Shown here: positions 17,639 through 26,979 of the stretch, one piece after another
Position numbering within the stretch: position 1 is the first letter of the stretch
Layout of the letters: each line of letters starts with the position of its first letter
Origin: an uncultured Paracoccaceae bacterium
GTDB lineage: Bacteria > Pseudomonadota > Alphaproteobacteria > Rhodobacterales > Rhodobacteraceae
Reading direction: 5' to 3'
Assembly (NCBI GenBank): GCA_938092015.1
Contig: CALKOT010000025.1
Span: 1-39,746 of the forward strand
DNA length: 39,746 nucleotides
Position numbers and translations under genes: made by a program
Notes under the pieces: model-generated
What the model was told of the DNA's origin: nothing
Database searches by the model: none
The model's input: the letters and a program-made list of their open reading frames with translations, nothing else

Positions 17639-18329
17639 GAAGTTGATGATGAACATGTGGCCAGTCTCATCCCTGACTGGCAACAACAAGCGGGTATAAT
17701 CAATCACCGCGGACACGCCCCCAGCCCAGACATGCCGCCCGCTTTCGATGGTTAGGATCGGCACGCCCTGCAGCGCCTTGAAGTGGCTTGAGGCGACCTG
17801 TTCAGTCAGAAACGTTTCTGACCGGTCGATCATCGCCTGAAGGCCTTCTTCGCCCTTTGTCTGCAACAGCTCGTTCATCAGGCTTTCTTCACCGACCGCA
17901 TGCACGATGGGCATTTTTTCTTCGGGCGGGCGAAAAACAACGACGTGGCGGACCAGGTCCTCATCGAACCTCGTCATCAATCCATCCGTTTCGGTCCAGG
18001 TCTTCAGCACGTCATCAATGCTGTAGTCATGCCCGAAATCGTGGATCGGGCTGGATTTCTGATCAGGGCTATCGACGCCAGCGATGCTGACCACTTGCGA
18101 AAACCCCATGATCTTCATTGGATCAAGGTCCAGCTTCATCACGATCTGGATGAACGTCGGCACTTTTAGGATGGATCGCTTTTTGCGCAGCTGGCTGAAA
18201 AAACCGTGGGTTCAACCCCGCCTTGGAAGACAAGGCCATATGGCTGTCCGGCAGGGCGTCAAGCTCATCAAACAGCTTCTGCAGGACGGTCTCATTGACC
18301 TCAACCTCTTCACCCGCATCAGAACTCAT
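17615..18329 (-). pseudogene. HTH (XRE-like) regulator with PAS-like C-terminal part, one frameshift
   Basis: Two minus-strand frames join into one protein. ATG 18329 starts the N-terminal frame with the HTH-like segment LPDSHMALSSKAGLNPRFF. The second frame takes over with FSQLRKKRSILKVPTFIQIV, completing the helix-turn-helix, if one base is removed from the A6 run at 18198-18203 (T6 on the coding strand). Gene length 715 is 3n+1, consistent with one extra base. The C-terminal half (GRHVWAGGVSAVIDYTRLLL, MFIINFSKKI) resembles PAS-type sensing domains of alphaproteobacteria. AAGG precedes the ATG by seven bases. Overlaps the convergent gene by 24 bases. Confidence 0.7.
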
Positions 18330-18452
18330 CACACTGCCTTCGATCCCATTTCGCCCCGCGCCTGCCCCTGCAACACGAACAGACTGGCGTGATAGCTCGC
18401 TTCATGGGTGATCAAGCGCAACTTGTACTGGTCTGACAAGAGCAAAAGCGAC

Positions 18453-18980
18453 TTAGCTGAGTGCGCGGATCGCCGCCTCAAGGTCCTGTGTTTCAATTGC
18501 GGGCACCCCGCGCGCCATGCGCAGCTCATAGGCTTTTGCCAAAACCTCACCCATGCCAACCCCCTCAGGTGGCTCAGCTTTATAGCAAGCCAGTTCAATC
18601 ATGTGGCCCAATGGTTCGCGAAAGTAGAGCGAGTTCATAAACCCGCGATCCCGCTCAGCCACTGCATATCCGGCGGCGCGCAATCGCTCTGCCGCAGTCT
18701 TGATAGTGTCCTCATCAACATCAAACGCCAGATGGTGCGTTGATCCCGGAACCTCGCCGCTTTTGTGGCCGACAGGTTTACGGGCTTCATCGGTGAAGAT
18801 CGTTATCAGCCGTCCATCGCCCGGATCAAAATACAGGTGGTTCAGATCCGGCTGATCGAGATTGGGCTGTTCAAAAACGAACGGCATGCCCAGAACGCCT
18901 TCCCAAAACTCCATCGAAGTTTGCTTGTCCGCGCCATTCAGCGTGATGTGGTGAACGCCGCGTGTGTTCAGAACCGCCAT
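18453..18980 (-). CDS. VOC (glyoxalase/bleomycin resistance/dioxygenase) superfamily protein
   Basis: A 175-residue metal-dependent VOC-fold protein. The first beta-alpha-beta-beta-beta unit starts GVHHITLNGADKQTSMEFWE with a metal-ligand His, and the second has STHHLAFDVDED, with LYFREPLGHMIELACY supplying the C-terminal Glu ligand. The layout resembles ring-cleavage-dioxygenase-like or glyoxalase-like proteins; substrate unknown. Intact. It is followed after about 120 bases by the HTH gene on the same strand; the gap holds no gene I can support. Confidence 0.85.
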   Translation of the reverse strand: MAVLNTRGVHHITLNGADKQTSMEFWEGVLGMPFVFEQPNLDQPDLNHLYFDPGDGRLITIFTDEARKPVGHKSGEVPGSTHHLAFDVDEDTIKTAAERLRAAGYAVAERDRGFMNSLYFREPLGHMIELACYKAEPPEGVGMGEVLAKAYELRMARGVPAIETQDLEAAIRALS

Positions 18981-19141
18981 TTCCGTTTCCTTCGTCAGGT
19001 GTCATTAGTCATATCAGCCCAGTTGACGTGATATCCAGCTTTCATGTGTCGACAGATTGCGCATGGATCAGAAACGATCCGCCCATTGCGACATACGCAG
19101 CTTTACAGGCATAGATGGCGTGAGCAGTAGGAGTGCAGAGA

Positions 19142-19429
19142 ATGAGTGACATCCTGAACGAAGCCATCGAAGGCCTGACAGAACGTCTGGCGGGCAAAAA
19201 CTTAGGTGGATCTGTCCGTTTCGACATCAAGAACGAAGGCAGCATTCACGTAGATGGCGACAACATCCGCATCGCCGAGGATGACGCAGACTGCACGCTT
19301 GGCGCGTCTGGGAAAAATTTCCGCAAACTGCTCGACGGCAAACTAAATCCGACCCTTGCGGTGATGAGCGGCAAGCTCAGCATCGGCGGCGACATGACGA
19401 TCGCCGTAAAACTGGCGGCGAACCTTTAA
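19142..19429 (+). CDS. SCP2 sterol-binding domain protein
   Basis: A 95-residue single-domain protein of the SCP2 lipid-carrier family. The pattern DCTLGASGKNFRKLLDGKLN, then PTLAVMSGKLSIGGDMTIAV is the classic SCP2 core. The ATG at 19142 is used because GGAG lies ten bases upstream; an earlier GTG-type start at 19133 would include the ribosome-binding site. Small SCP2 proteins bind fatty acyl-CoA or other lipids in the cytoplasm. It is convergent with acs, with two hairpins between. Confidence 0.9.
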   Translation: MSDILNEAIEGLTERLAGKNLGGSVRFDIKNEGSIHVDGDNIRIAEDDADCTLGASGKNFRKLLDGKLNPTLAVMSGKLSIGGDMTIAVKLAANL

Positions 19430-19441
19430 AGCTCGCCGCCA
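19413..19441 (+). terminator. Hairpin spanning the SCP2 stop codon
   Basis: TGGCGGCGA and TCGCCGCCA form a nine-pair stem with the stop codon in the loop. No T-run. Confidence 0.45.
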
Positions 19442-19478
19442 ACCTATTTGATCAACAACTGTGCGCAACGCTGCAGTT

Positions 19479-19498
19479 GGCCTGCGGGCCGACAGGCC
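19479..19498 (-). terminator. Hairpin after acs
   Basis: GGCCTG and CAGGCC pair with an eight-base loop immediately after the acs stop (minus strand). Short stem and no T-run, so only a weak candidate. Confidence 0.35.
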
Positions 19499-19500
19499 GC

Positions 19501-21441
19501 TTAAGCGCGGTTCATCCGATTTTCGATCAGATCATCGACAACCTGTGGCTCAGCCAAGGTAGATGTATCGCCAAGTGCGCCATAGTCGTTCTCTGCGATC
19601 TTACGCAGAATACGCCGCATGATCTTGCCTGAGCGTGTTTTCGGCAATCCGGGCGCCCACTGGATCAGGTCGGGCTTGGCGATCGGGCCAATTTCCTGGC
19701 GAACCCAATCAGACAACTCTTTGCGCAGCTCTTCGGTGTACTCTTCACCGCCCATCAGCGTGACATAGGCATAGATGCCCTGCCCCTTGATATCATGCGG
19801 GTAGCCAACAACAGCTGCTTCGGACACTTTCGCATGAGCGACCAGCGCGCTTTCAACTTCAGCCGTACCCATCCGGTGGCCTGAAACGTTGATAACATCG
19901 TCAACCCGGCCGGTGATCCAATAGTAGCCGTCTTCATCTCGGCGGCACCCGTCGCCCGTGAAGTAGTAGCCTTTGTAGTCGGAAAAATAGGTCTTCACGA
20001 ACCGCTCGTGATCGCCATAAACCGTCCGCATCTGGCCCGGCCAGCTGTCGGCTATGCAAAGCACGCCTTCTGCGGCAGTGGTCGTAACCTCGTCACCGGA
20101 AGTAGGCTCCAAAATCACTGGTTTGATGCCAAAGAACGGATTGGTGGCGGAACCCGGCTTGGTCGTCGTCGCCCCTGGCAGTGGCGTCAGCAAATGCCCG
20201 CCGGTTTCAGTCTGCCACCATGTGTCGACGATGGGCACGTTCCCTTTGCCAACAACGTTATGATACCAGTTCCAGGCCTCTGGATTGATTGGCTCACCCA
20301 CAGTGCCCAGCACTTTAAGATCGCTCAAGTCAGCGCCGGTCACAAAGTCATCGCCCTTCGCCATCAACGCCCGCAATGCAGTTGGCGCCGTGTAGAATTG
20401 GTTCACTTTGTGCTTTTCACAGACCTGCCAGAACCGCGAGGCGTCTGGATATGTAGGCACGCCTTCGAACATCAGCGTTGTCGCGCCGTTCGCAAGCGGG
20501 CCATAGACGATATAGCTGTGGCCAGTGACCCAGCCGACATCCGCCGTGCACCAGAAAATATCGCCATCATGATAGTCGAACGTGTACTGGTGGGTCATCG
20601 AGGCGTAGACGATGTAGCCACCCGTCGTATGCACAACACCCTTTGGCTGACCGGTTGAACCTGAAGTGTAGAGGATGAAAAGCGGATCTTCCGCATTCAT
20701 CGGCTCTGCCGGGCAATCAGCAGACGCCTCAGCCATCATCGCATTGAACGACGCATCACGCCCTTCTTTCATGTCGACGGCGGCGTTCGTACGCTCAACA
20801 ACCAGTGTTTTCACATCGCCGCAAATCGCAAGCGCCGCATCAACATTGGTCTTCAGCGGGGTGTTCTTGCCGCCGCGCGGCGCTTCGTCTGCTGTAACGA
20901 TCAGGGACGCATCGCAGCCAGATACGCGGGCGGCCAATGCCTCAGGCGAGAATCCAGCGAAAACGATGGAATGGATCGCGCCGATCCGGGCGCAGGCCAG
21001 CATCGCGTAGGCCGCTTCAGGGATCATCGGCATGTAGAGAACAACGCGGTCGCCTTTGCCGACGCCCATCGATTTGTAGACGTTGGCCATTTTACAGACC
21101 TGCTCATACGCCTCGTTGTATGAGATATGTTTGTCGAGTGATGGGTCGTCGCCTTCCCAGATGATCGCGGTCTGGTCGCCGCGCGTCGGCAGGTGCCGAT
21201 CAAGGCAGTTTGCGCAGACGTTCAGTTCACCGTCTTCGTACCATTTGATCGAAACATCGGGGAACGCGTAAGAGACGTTTTTGACCTTGGTGTACGGCGT
21301 GATCCAGTCGATCCGCTTGCCTTCTTCACCCCAGAACACATCAGGGTCGGCGACAGAGGCCGCGTACATCTGGTCATATTTGGCTTTGTCGGCGTGGGCG
21401 TTGGCCGCAAAGGCGGCGGACGGCGCGTAGGTGTCGCTCAT
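19501..21441 (-). CDS. acsA: Acetyl-coenzyme A synthetase
   Basis: A 646-residue ANL-superfamily enzyme that converts acetate, ATP and CoA to acetyl-CoA via acetyl-AMP. It carries the phosphate-binding motif [18 protein letters not shown], the TWWQTETGG motif, and [20 protein letters not shown] before the hinge. The regulatory acetylation-site lysine sits in [10 protein letters not shown] near the C terminus. Length is normal. GAGGAACG precedes the ATG. It is the last gene of the minus-strand transporter operon, 68 bases after livF with a small hairpin between, which suggests that the transported substrate feeds acetate or a related short acid into acetyl-CoA. Confidence 0.97.
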   Translation of the reverse strand: MSDTYAPSAAFAANAHADKAKYDQMYAASVADPDVFWGEEGKRIDWITPYTKVKNVSYAFPDVSIKWYEDGELNVCANCLDRHLPTRGDQTAIIWEGDDPSLDKHISYNEAYEQVCKMANVYKSMGVGKGDRVVLYMPMIPEAAYAMLACARIGAIHSIVFAGFSPEALAARVSGCDASLIVTADEAPRGGKNTPLKTNVDAALAICGDVKTLVVERTNAAVDMKEGRDASFNAMMAEASADCPAEPMNAEDPLFILYTSGSTGQPKGVVHTTGGYIVYASMTHQYTFDYHDGDIFWCTADVGWVTGHSYIVYGPLANGATTLMFEGVPTYPDASRFWQVCEKHKVNQFYTAPTALRALMAKGDDFVTGADLSDLKVLGTVGEPINPEAWNWYHNVVGKGNVPIVDTWWQTETGGHLLTPLPGATTTKPGSATNPFFGIKPVILEPTSGDEVTTTAAEGVLCIADSWPGQMRTVYGDHERFVKTYFSDYKGYYFTGDGCRRDEDGYYWITGRVDDVINVSGHRMGTAEVESALVAHAKVSEAAVVGYPHDIKGQGIYAYVTLMGGEEYTEELRKELSDWVRQEIGPIAKPDLIQWAPGLPKTRSGKIMRRILRKIAENDYGALGDTSTLAEPQVVDDLIENRMNRA

Positions 21442-21465
21442 GTCACGTTCCTCAGTCTGGGTGTC

Positions 21466-21484
21466 GGGCGGGTGGCCCCCGCCC
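21466..21484 (-). terminator. Hairpin between livF and acs
   Basis: GGGCGGG and CCCGCCC pair over a five-base loop in the 68-base gap between livF and acs. No T-run follows, so it may modulate read-through or mRNA stability. Confidence 0.4.
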
Positions 21485-21509
21485 TGAATGTTAGATCGTA
21501 TCCGACCTT

Positions 21510-22247
21510 TTAGATCGCCAGATATTCTTGCCGAAGCTCAGCATTATCCAGCACTTCCTTGGCGGTACCGTCGAAAACGACGTTACCCGTGTCAAGGATC
21601 AGCGCCCGATCCGCCAGATTAAGCGCGGCGATGGCGTTCTGTTCAACGATCACGGTAGTGATGCCCTGTTTGCGGATCAGGTGCAGGGTTTTTTCGATTT
21701 CCTGCACAATGACGGGGGCGAGGCCTTCATACGGCTCGTCCAGCAGCAAGATTTTCAGATCACGGGCCAACGCACGGCCGATCGCCAGCATCTGCTGCTC
21801 ACCACCGGAAAGCGTGGTGCCTTCTTGTTTGCGGCGTTCACCAAGGCGGGGGAAAAGGTCATAGATCCGCTCAACCGACCAGCCGATAGGCGGTTCAATC
21901 TGGGCCAGCTGAATGTTTTCTTCAACGGTTAGACCCTGAATGATGCGCCGGTCTTCTGGCACAAGTCCAAGGCCCGCCTGCGCTGCTTCATGCGCCTTCA
22001 TGTTATGAAGTGGCTGATGATCCAACCACACTTCACCTTTGGACATAATCGGATCAGACAGACGGGCCAGCGCGCGCAAGGTAGATGTCTTGCCTGCACC
22101 GTTACGTCCCAAGAGGGCAAGAATTTCACCCTCATGGATGTTCATTGAAATGCCCTGCACGATGTAGCTTTCGCCATAATAGGCGTGCACGTCATAAGCA
22201 GAGAAATAGGCGGGCGCGGTAGCGGCGTGATTTGCGTTCTTTTCCAT
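21510..22247 (-). CDS. livF: HAAT-family ABC transporter ATP-binding protein (LivF-like)
   Basis: A 245-residue ABC ATPase energising the HAAT-type importer. It has Walker [12 protein letters not shown], signature [15 protein letters not shown] and Walker [14 protein letters not shown]; the YEGLAP sequence after Walker B is characteristic of LivF. The start ATG at 22247 follows the livG stop by about ten bases. Intact. It would sit at the cytoplasmic face as a heterodimer with LivG. Confidence 0.93.
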   Translation of the reverse strand: MEKNANHAATAPAYFSAYDVHAYYGESYIVQGISMNIHEGEILALLGRNGAGKTSTLRALARLSDPIMSKGEVWLDHQPLHNMKAHEAAQAGLGLVPEDRRIIQGLTVEENIQLAQIEPPIGWSVERIYDLFPRLGERRKQEGTTLSGGEQQMLAIGRALARDLKILLLDEPYEGLAPVIVQEIEKTLHLIRKQGITTVIVEQNAIAALNLADRALILDTGNVVFDGTAKEVLDNAELRQEYLAI

Positions 22248-22258
22248 GTGTCCCGTCC

Positions 22259-23020
22259 TTACCCTTCCGCCGGCGTGCCAAGGTAGGCTTCCTGCACCTT
22301 CGGATGGCCTTTGATGTTTTCCGGCATGTCTTCGACAATCACCGTGCCCTGTGCGAGGACCGAGATTTTCTGGGCCAGTGAGAAGACAACGTGCATGTCG
22401 TGTTCAATAATGGCCATGGTGATGTCGCGCTTGGATTTGATCTCATGCAACAGGTCGATGGTATTGTTGGTGTCCGCCCGGGCCATGCCAGCTGTCGGCT
22501 CATCCAACAGCAGAAGCTTGGGATCCTGCGCCAGGCACATAGCCATCTCAAGGCGACGCTTGTCACCGCGCGACAGGGATGAGGCGATCATGTCTCGCTT
22601 GTCCGCCATGTTCACGTCGACCAGCATCTGTTCAGCCTTTTCGCGAACATCCCGCTGCCCCAACACCCGCGACAGAGCGTTCAGCTTGAACGCGCCGTCC
22701 CGTTTGGCGAAGCAGGGGATCATCACATTTTCGAACACACTGAGGTCAGAGAAGATCTCAGGTGTTTGGAAAACGCGGCTGACGCCCAGCTGGTTGATCT
22801 CATGCGGTTTGATGCCCAACAGCGAGGTGCCATTGAAAACCACCGATCCGGTGTCAGGGATCAGCTTGCCGATAAAGCAGTTCAGCAGCGTCGATTTCCC
22901 CGCCCCGTTCGGGCCGATGATCGCGTGGATCGTATTCTCTTCGACGTTCAGATTGACGTCAGAGAGGGCTTTCAGACCGCCAAACGCTTTGTTGACGCCC
23001 TGAACTTCAAGGATACCCAT
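22259..23020 (-). CDS. livG: HAAT-family ABC transporter ATP-binding protein (LivG-like)
   Basis: A 253-residue ABC ATPase. Walker A is GPNGAGKSTLLNC, the C-loop is LSRGDKRRLEMAM (a divergent LSGGQ, as is common in LivG) and Walker B is LLLLDEPTAGMA. Two adjacent ATG codons (23023 and 23020) are possible starts; the second is used because GAGAGGG is then about six bases away. It is eleven bases from livF and eight from livM, so all are co-transcribed. Confidence 0.92.
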   Translation of the reverse strand: MGILEVQGVNKAFGGLKALSDVNLNVEENTIHAIIGPNGAGKSTLLNCFIGKLIPDTGSVVFNGTSLLGIKPHEINQLGVSRVFQTPEIFSDLSVFENVMIPCFAKRDGAFKLNALSRVLGQRDVREKAEQMLVDVNMADKRDMIASSLSRGDKRRLEMAMCLAQDPKLLLLDEPTAGMARADTNNTIDLLHEIKSKRDITMAIIEHDMHVVFSLAQKISVLAQGTVIVEDMPENIKGHPKVQEAYLGTPAEG

Positions 23021-23031
23021 CATCCCTCTCC

Positions 23032-24234
23032 TTATTCAGCCGGGGTCGAAGCGGGTTTGCCCGCTTTGTCCGAGGATTTGCGATTAGCCCACCAGGTCTT
23101 GATCCGCTGCCCGCCTTCGACCAGCCCACCAGGCAGGAAGGTGACAACCAACATGAACATCAGGCCCAGCGTCAGGTGCCAGCCCTTGCCGACGAAAGGA
23201 TGAATGATCATGACCATGAGATCCTCAATGCCGTCCGGCATGAACGAGAACCACTGATGCAGGACGTTGTCGTTGATCTTGGAAAAGATGTTTTCCAGAT
23301 ACTTGATGAAACCCGCGCCAAGGATCGGCCCGATCAGCGTGCCGACGCCGCCAAGGATGGTCATCAGAACAACTTCGCCCGACGCGGTCCACTGCATCCG
23401 CTCAGCCCCGGCAAGGGGGTCGGTCGCCGCCAGCAGACCACCAGCAAGGCCAGCATACATGCCTGAGATCACAAAAGCCGCCAACGTATAGGGCCGCGTG
23501 TTCAGACCAGTGTAGTTCAGGCGCGTCTGATTGGTTTTCACCGCCCGCAGGATCAGGCCGAAAGGCGACCGGACAAGCCGCATCGACAGGTAGAAGGCGA
23601 GGATCATGAAGATCGCGCAGAAATAGTAGGCGACGTTGAACTGAAATTCCCACGCTCCGGCAGCCATCTTGTAGGTCGATCCCATCGATAGGCCGAAGAG
23701 ATGCGGGAAGTTAGGCAGGTGATCGCCATGGAAGATCTGCGGATCGTTGGCGTAGACTTGCAGCCCGGTCTCACCGTTGGTCAGGTTGAACGACGGATTC
23801 GATAGAACCGAATAGGCCAGCGCGAAAGACATCTGTGCGAACGCAAGCGTCAGGATCGAAAAGTAGATGCCTGAACGACGAAGCGAGACATACCCGATCA
23901 GCACCGAAAACAGCCCGGCTACAATCACCGCCAGTACAACCGCCGGAAGCACGTTGTATGAGACCAGTTTGTACATCCAGACCGCCGCGTAAGATCCGAC
24001 ACCCAGAAAAGCGGCGTGACCGAACGACAGATAGCCTGTCAGGCCGAAGAGAATGTTGAAGCCGATGGCGAAGATGCCAAAGATCACGAACTTCTGCATC
24101 AGATCAGGGTAGCCAGCGTTGAATTGCGCAAGCCCACTGTCAGACGGGAACGGGTTCAGAAGGAATGGCGCCAGCATTGTCAGAACGATCACAACAACCA
24201 GCAGCGAGATGTCTTTTTTGGTTAAGCGCAGCAT
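23032..24234 (-). CDS. livM: HAAT-family ABC transporter permease (LivM-like)
   Basis: A 400-residue inner-membrane permease with about ten hydrophobic segments. Characteristic strings are [19 protein letters not shown] and [20 protein letters not shown]. It forms the substrate channel with LivH. The C-terminal tail is polar ([15 protein letters not shown]). The start follows the livH stop by three bases. Intact and of normal length. Confidence 0.93.
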   Translation of the reverse strand: MLRLTKKDISLLVVVIVLTMLAPFLLNPFPSDSGLAQFNAGYPDLMQKFVIFGIFAIGFNILFGLTGYLSFGHAAFLGVGSYAAVWMYKLVSYNVLPAVVLAVIVAGLFSVLIGYVSLRRSGIYFSILTLAFAQMSFALAYSVLSNPSFNLTNGETGLQVYANDPQIFHGDHLPNFPHLFGLSMGSTYKMAAGAWEFQFNVAYYFCAIFMILAFYLSMRLVRSPFGLILRAVKTNQTRLNYTGLNTRPYTLAAFVISGMYAGLAGGLLAATDPLAGAERMQWTASGEVVLMTILGGVGTLIGPILGAGFIKYLENIFSKINDNVLHQWFSFMPDGIEDLMVMIIHPFVGKGWHLTLGLMFMLVVTFLPGGLVEGGQRIKTWWANRKSSDKAGKPASTPAE

Positions 24235-24237
24235 GTC

Positions 24238-25269
24238 TTACTCCTCCATCACGCCCTTGCGGCCCATCAGTCCGCGCGGCCTGGTCAGCAGCACGATGAT
24301 CGCAACAAGGTAGATGATGATCTGGTTGATACCGGGGATCATTGTCGTCGCCCAAGCGGTCGAAGCGATGCTTTCGAGAATGCCCAGCAAAAAGCCTGCA
24401 AGAACGGCCCCGGGAAGGGACCCCATGCCGCCGACAACAACCACAACAAAGCTTAGAACCAGAAAATCCATACCCATATGATAGTTTGGTGGGTTGATCG
24501 GCCCGTACATCACCCCGGCAAGGCCCGCCACTGCGGCGGCGATGCCGAACATGAAGGTAAAGCGTTTGTCGATGTTGATGCCCAAAAGGCCAACTGTTTC
24601 GCGGTCCGACATTCCAGCGCGGATAACCATACCGAACGTGGTGAACCGCAGGAACGCGAACACCGCGCCGATGATTGCGAAGGCGAAGGCAAAGTAAACA
24701 AGCCGCCAGATCGGATAGATGATCGCATTCTCAGCGAAGCCAAACATCAGACCAATATCGATAGACCCGCTGACCGTATCAGGTGCAGGCGTCTGGATCG
24801 GGTTGGCGCCAAAAAAGTATTTGACGATTTCCTGCAGAACGATTGCCAGGCCAAAAGTCACAAGGATCTGATCTGCGTGTGGGCGATTGTAGAAGTGGCG
24901 GATCAGGCCACGCTCCATCGCGTAGCCAACAGCCATCATAACCGGAATTGCGAACAGGATCGCCAGCGGCACCGACCATTCGATGATCGACGATCCCGTC
25001 GCCTCACCAAACCAGTTGTGCACATAAGGCGTCTCAACCTTCAGCGGTTGACCCAGAAAATCTTTCTTTTCAGGGTCGATTGAGATCGTTGAAAGGGTCA
25101 GGACCTTTTGCAGCGTCACCGCGCAAAATGCGCCGATCATGAAAAGCGCGCCGTGGGCGAAGTTCACCACACCCAGCGTGCCAAAGATCAGCGTCAGACC
25201 AAGGGCGATCAGCGCATAGGCGCTGCCCTTGTCCAGACCGTTTAGAATTTGAAGCAGGATGGCGTCCAT
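24238..25269 (-). CDS. livH: HAAT-family ABC transporter permease (LivH-like)
   Basis: A 343-residue permease with the LivH signature GTLGVVNFAHGALFMIGAF near the N terminus and GGMGSLPGAVLAGFLLGI in the second half. An extra periplasmic loop (around residues 45-75, EKKDFLGQPLKVETP) is present. It follows the substrate-binding gene after a strong terminator-like hairpin. Intact. Confidence 0.93.
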   Translation of the reverse strand: MDAILLQILNGLDKGSAYALIALGLTLIFGTLGVVNFAHGALFMIGAFCAVTLQKVLTLSTISIDPEKKDFLGQPLKVETPYVHNWFGEATGSSIIEWSVPLAILFAIPVMMAVGYAMERGLIRHFYNRPHADQILVTFGLAIVLQEIVKYFFGANPIQTPAPDTVSGSIDIGLMFGFAENAIIYPIWRLVYFAFAFAIIGAVFAFLRFTTFGMVIRAGMSDRETVGLLGINIDKRFTFMFGIAAAVAGLAGVMYGPINPPNYHMGMDFLVLSFVVVVVGGMGSLPGAVLAGFLLGILESIASTAWATTMIPGINQIIIYLVAIIVLLTRPRGLMGRKGVMEE

Positions 25270-25327
25270 CGCTCCGGTCTCCGGTATAGGTCAACGGCTC
25301 GCCGGATTCCGACAAGACGATGCGTAG

Positions 25328-25375
25328 AAAAAAAGGGAGTGCGGCGGCAAGCTGCGGCAGGACGAACCCGCCGCA
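25328..25375 (-). terminator. Intrinsic terminator/attenuator between the binding-protein gene and livH
   Basis: On the minus strand TGCGGCGG and CCGCCGCA pair over an inner GC-rich loop and are followed within a few bases by seven T (the A7 run at 25328-25334). It lies between the binding-protein gene and livH, which fits partial termination that raises binding-protein expression over the membrane parts. Confidence 0.8.
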
Positions 25376-25394
25376 GCAAACTTTTGGTACGCTG

Positions 25395-26756
25395 TTAAGC
25401 GCCTGGGTTGCAGGTGCCCAAAGACGCTTCGTCGCCACCAAACAGTGGGTTGTTCGGCGCGTAAGTAACCTGCTCAGCTGGCGTGACGTTAACGATTTCC
25501 AGTGTGTCGTAAGCCGTTGTTGGGTTCTGCGCGCCGCGCACAACCAGAACGTCTTTGAAGCACTGGTGATCGTCAGCACGGTACAGCGTTTTGCCGTTGC
25601 CGAGACCGTCGAACTCAAAGCCTTCAAGTGCAGCAACAACGCCGCATGGGTTGAAGGTGCCAGCACGCTCACAAGCATCTGCATACAGCAGAACCTGCGC
25701 GTAGCATGTCTGAGCAGAGTTCGAAGGAGGTTTGCCGTACTTCTCACCGAAGGATTTGACGAACTGTTTGGAGCCTTCGTTGTCCAGCTGCCAGTTGTAG
25801 TTCATCGAACCAAGAACGCCTTTGATGTTCTCGCCCGCACCAGCGGCCATCAGCTCTGAGTAAAGCGGAACGACGATCTTAAAGTCTTTGCCGTTTACCT
25901 GCTTGTTCAGGAGGTCGAACTGAATGGCGTTCGACAGTGAGTTCACCATGTTGCCGCCGTAGTGGTTCAGAACCAGAACGTCAGCGCCAGAATTCAGAAC
26001 TGGCGTGATGTAGGAAGAGAAGTCGGTCGAAGCCAACGGGGTTTTCACCGTGTTGACGGTTTCCCAACCCATTGCCTGAGTCGATGCAACAATCGATTCT
26101 TCCTGCGTCCAACCCCAGTTGTAGTCAGCGGTCAGGTGGTAGGCACGGCGATCTGCACCAAGCTCTGCTTCAAGCACCGGCGCCAGCGCTGCGGCTGACA
26201 TGTATGCGTTGAAGAAGTGGCGGAAACCGTTCGCTTTACGGTCTTTACCGGTGGTGTCGTTGGCGTGGGTCAAACCAGCCATGAAGATGACGCCAGCTTC
26301 CTGGCAGAGACCCTGAACAGCCACAGCAACGCCAGAAGACGAGCCGCCATTGATCATGATCGCGCCGTCTTTTTCGATCATCGACTTAGCCGATGCGCGC
26401 GCTGCGTCAGATTTGGTCTGCGTGTCGCCTGTGACGAACTCGACTTTCTTGCCGAGGATGCCGTTACCCTTAAGGGCTTTCGACGAGAACGTGTTCAGGC
26501 AGCCGCCGTCACCCATCCCGTTGAGGTGCTCAACAGCCAGCTGCTGCGCCAGCAGCTCGTCAGCGCCTTCGTCCGCGTAAGGGCCGGTCTGTGGGACGTT
26601 GAAGCCCAGCGTGACAGAACCACCCTGTGGGGCGTTGGTGTAAGCATGGCTTGCAGCCCATGACTGACCCGTGAAAATCGTTGGTGCAGCGACACCGGCA
26701 CCAAGGGCGACACCGCCCTTGAGAAGCGAACGCCGATTTGGCGTGAATGAAGACAT
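25395..26756 (-). CDS. Tat-exported HAAT-family ABC transporter substrate-binding protein
   Basis: A 453-residue periplasmic binding protein of the branched-chain type. The twin-arginine-like leader is NRRSLLKGGVALGAGVAAPT. Family strings include GFNVPQTGPYADEGADE and TADYNWGWTQEES. I use ATG 26756 with GGGAGGA upstream; the longer frame to 26840 adds non-family residues. The substrate is unknown; its partner acs suggests short-chain carboxylates, amides or compounds giving acetate. It is the first gene of the operon and is divergent from the ScfR-like gene. Confidence 0.92.
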   Translation of the reverse strand: MSSFTPNRRSLLKGGVALGAGVAAPTIFTGQSWAASHAYTNAPQGGSVTLGFNVPQTGPYADEGADELLAQQLAVEHLNGMGDGGCLNTFSSKALKGNGILGKKVEFVTGDTQTKSDAARASAKSMIEKDGAIMINGGSSSGVAVAVQGLCQEAGVIFMAGLTHANDTTGKDRKANGFRHFFNAYMSAAALAPVLEAELGADRRAYHLTADYNWGWTQEESIVASTQAMGWETVNTVKTPLASTDFSSYITPVLNSGADVLVLNHYGGNMVNSLSNAIQFDLLNKQVNGKDFKIVVPLYSELMAAGAGENIKGVLGSMNYNWQLDNEGSKQFVKSFGEKYGKPPSNSAQTCYAQVLLYADACERAGTFNPCGVVAALEGFEFDGLGNGKTLYRADDHQCFKDVLVVRGAQNPTTAYDTLEIVNVTPAEQVTYAPNNPLFGGDEASLGTCNPGA

Positions 26757-26891
26757 GGATTTCCTCCCATCCGACTTCGGAAAACCGCAGGTCGCATCGC
26801 GCCTTTGGTCATTATTTCCCCCTAGGGATACGTTAACCATGCGTCACAGAGGGTCAAAAAATCAATAGATTATTGCTTTTGCTAGATTTTC

Positions 26892-26937
26892 TTGTAAATT
26901 CTTGTTTTGTGCAGTGCGATAATTTGTAAACTTCTTC
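26892..26937. promoter_or_regulatory. Two direct repeats TTGTAAA-TTCTT in the divergent promoter region
   Basis: TTGTAAATTCTTG (26892-26904) and TTGTAAACTTCTTC (26924-26937) recur with a 32-base start-to-start spacing, close to three helical turns, in the AT-rich gap between the binding-protein gene and the ScfR-like gene. The second repeat also forms TTGT-N10-ACAA. They are a good candidate operator for the adjacent regulator. Confidence 0.45.
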
Positions 26938-26979
26938 ACAATGAGCAAGCAACCGGCTCAAACCAAAGGAAAAATGTGA

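Noticed and set aside
22311-23003. Plus-strand frame opposite livG
   Set aside because: It is exactly antisense to a complete ABC ATPase and has no motif of its own.
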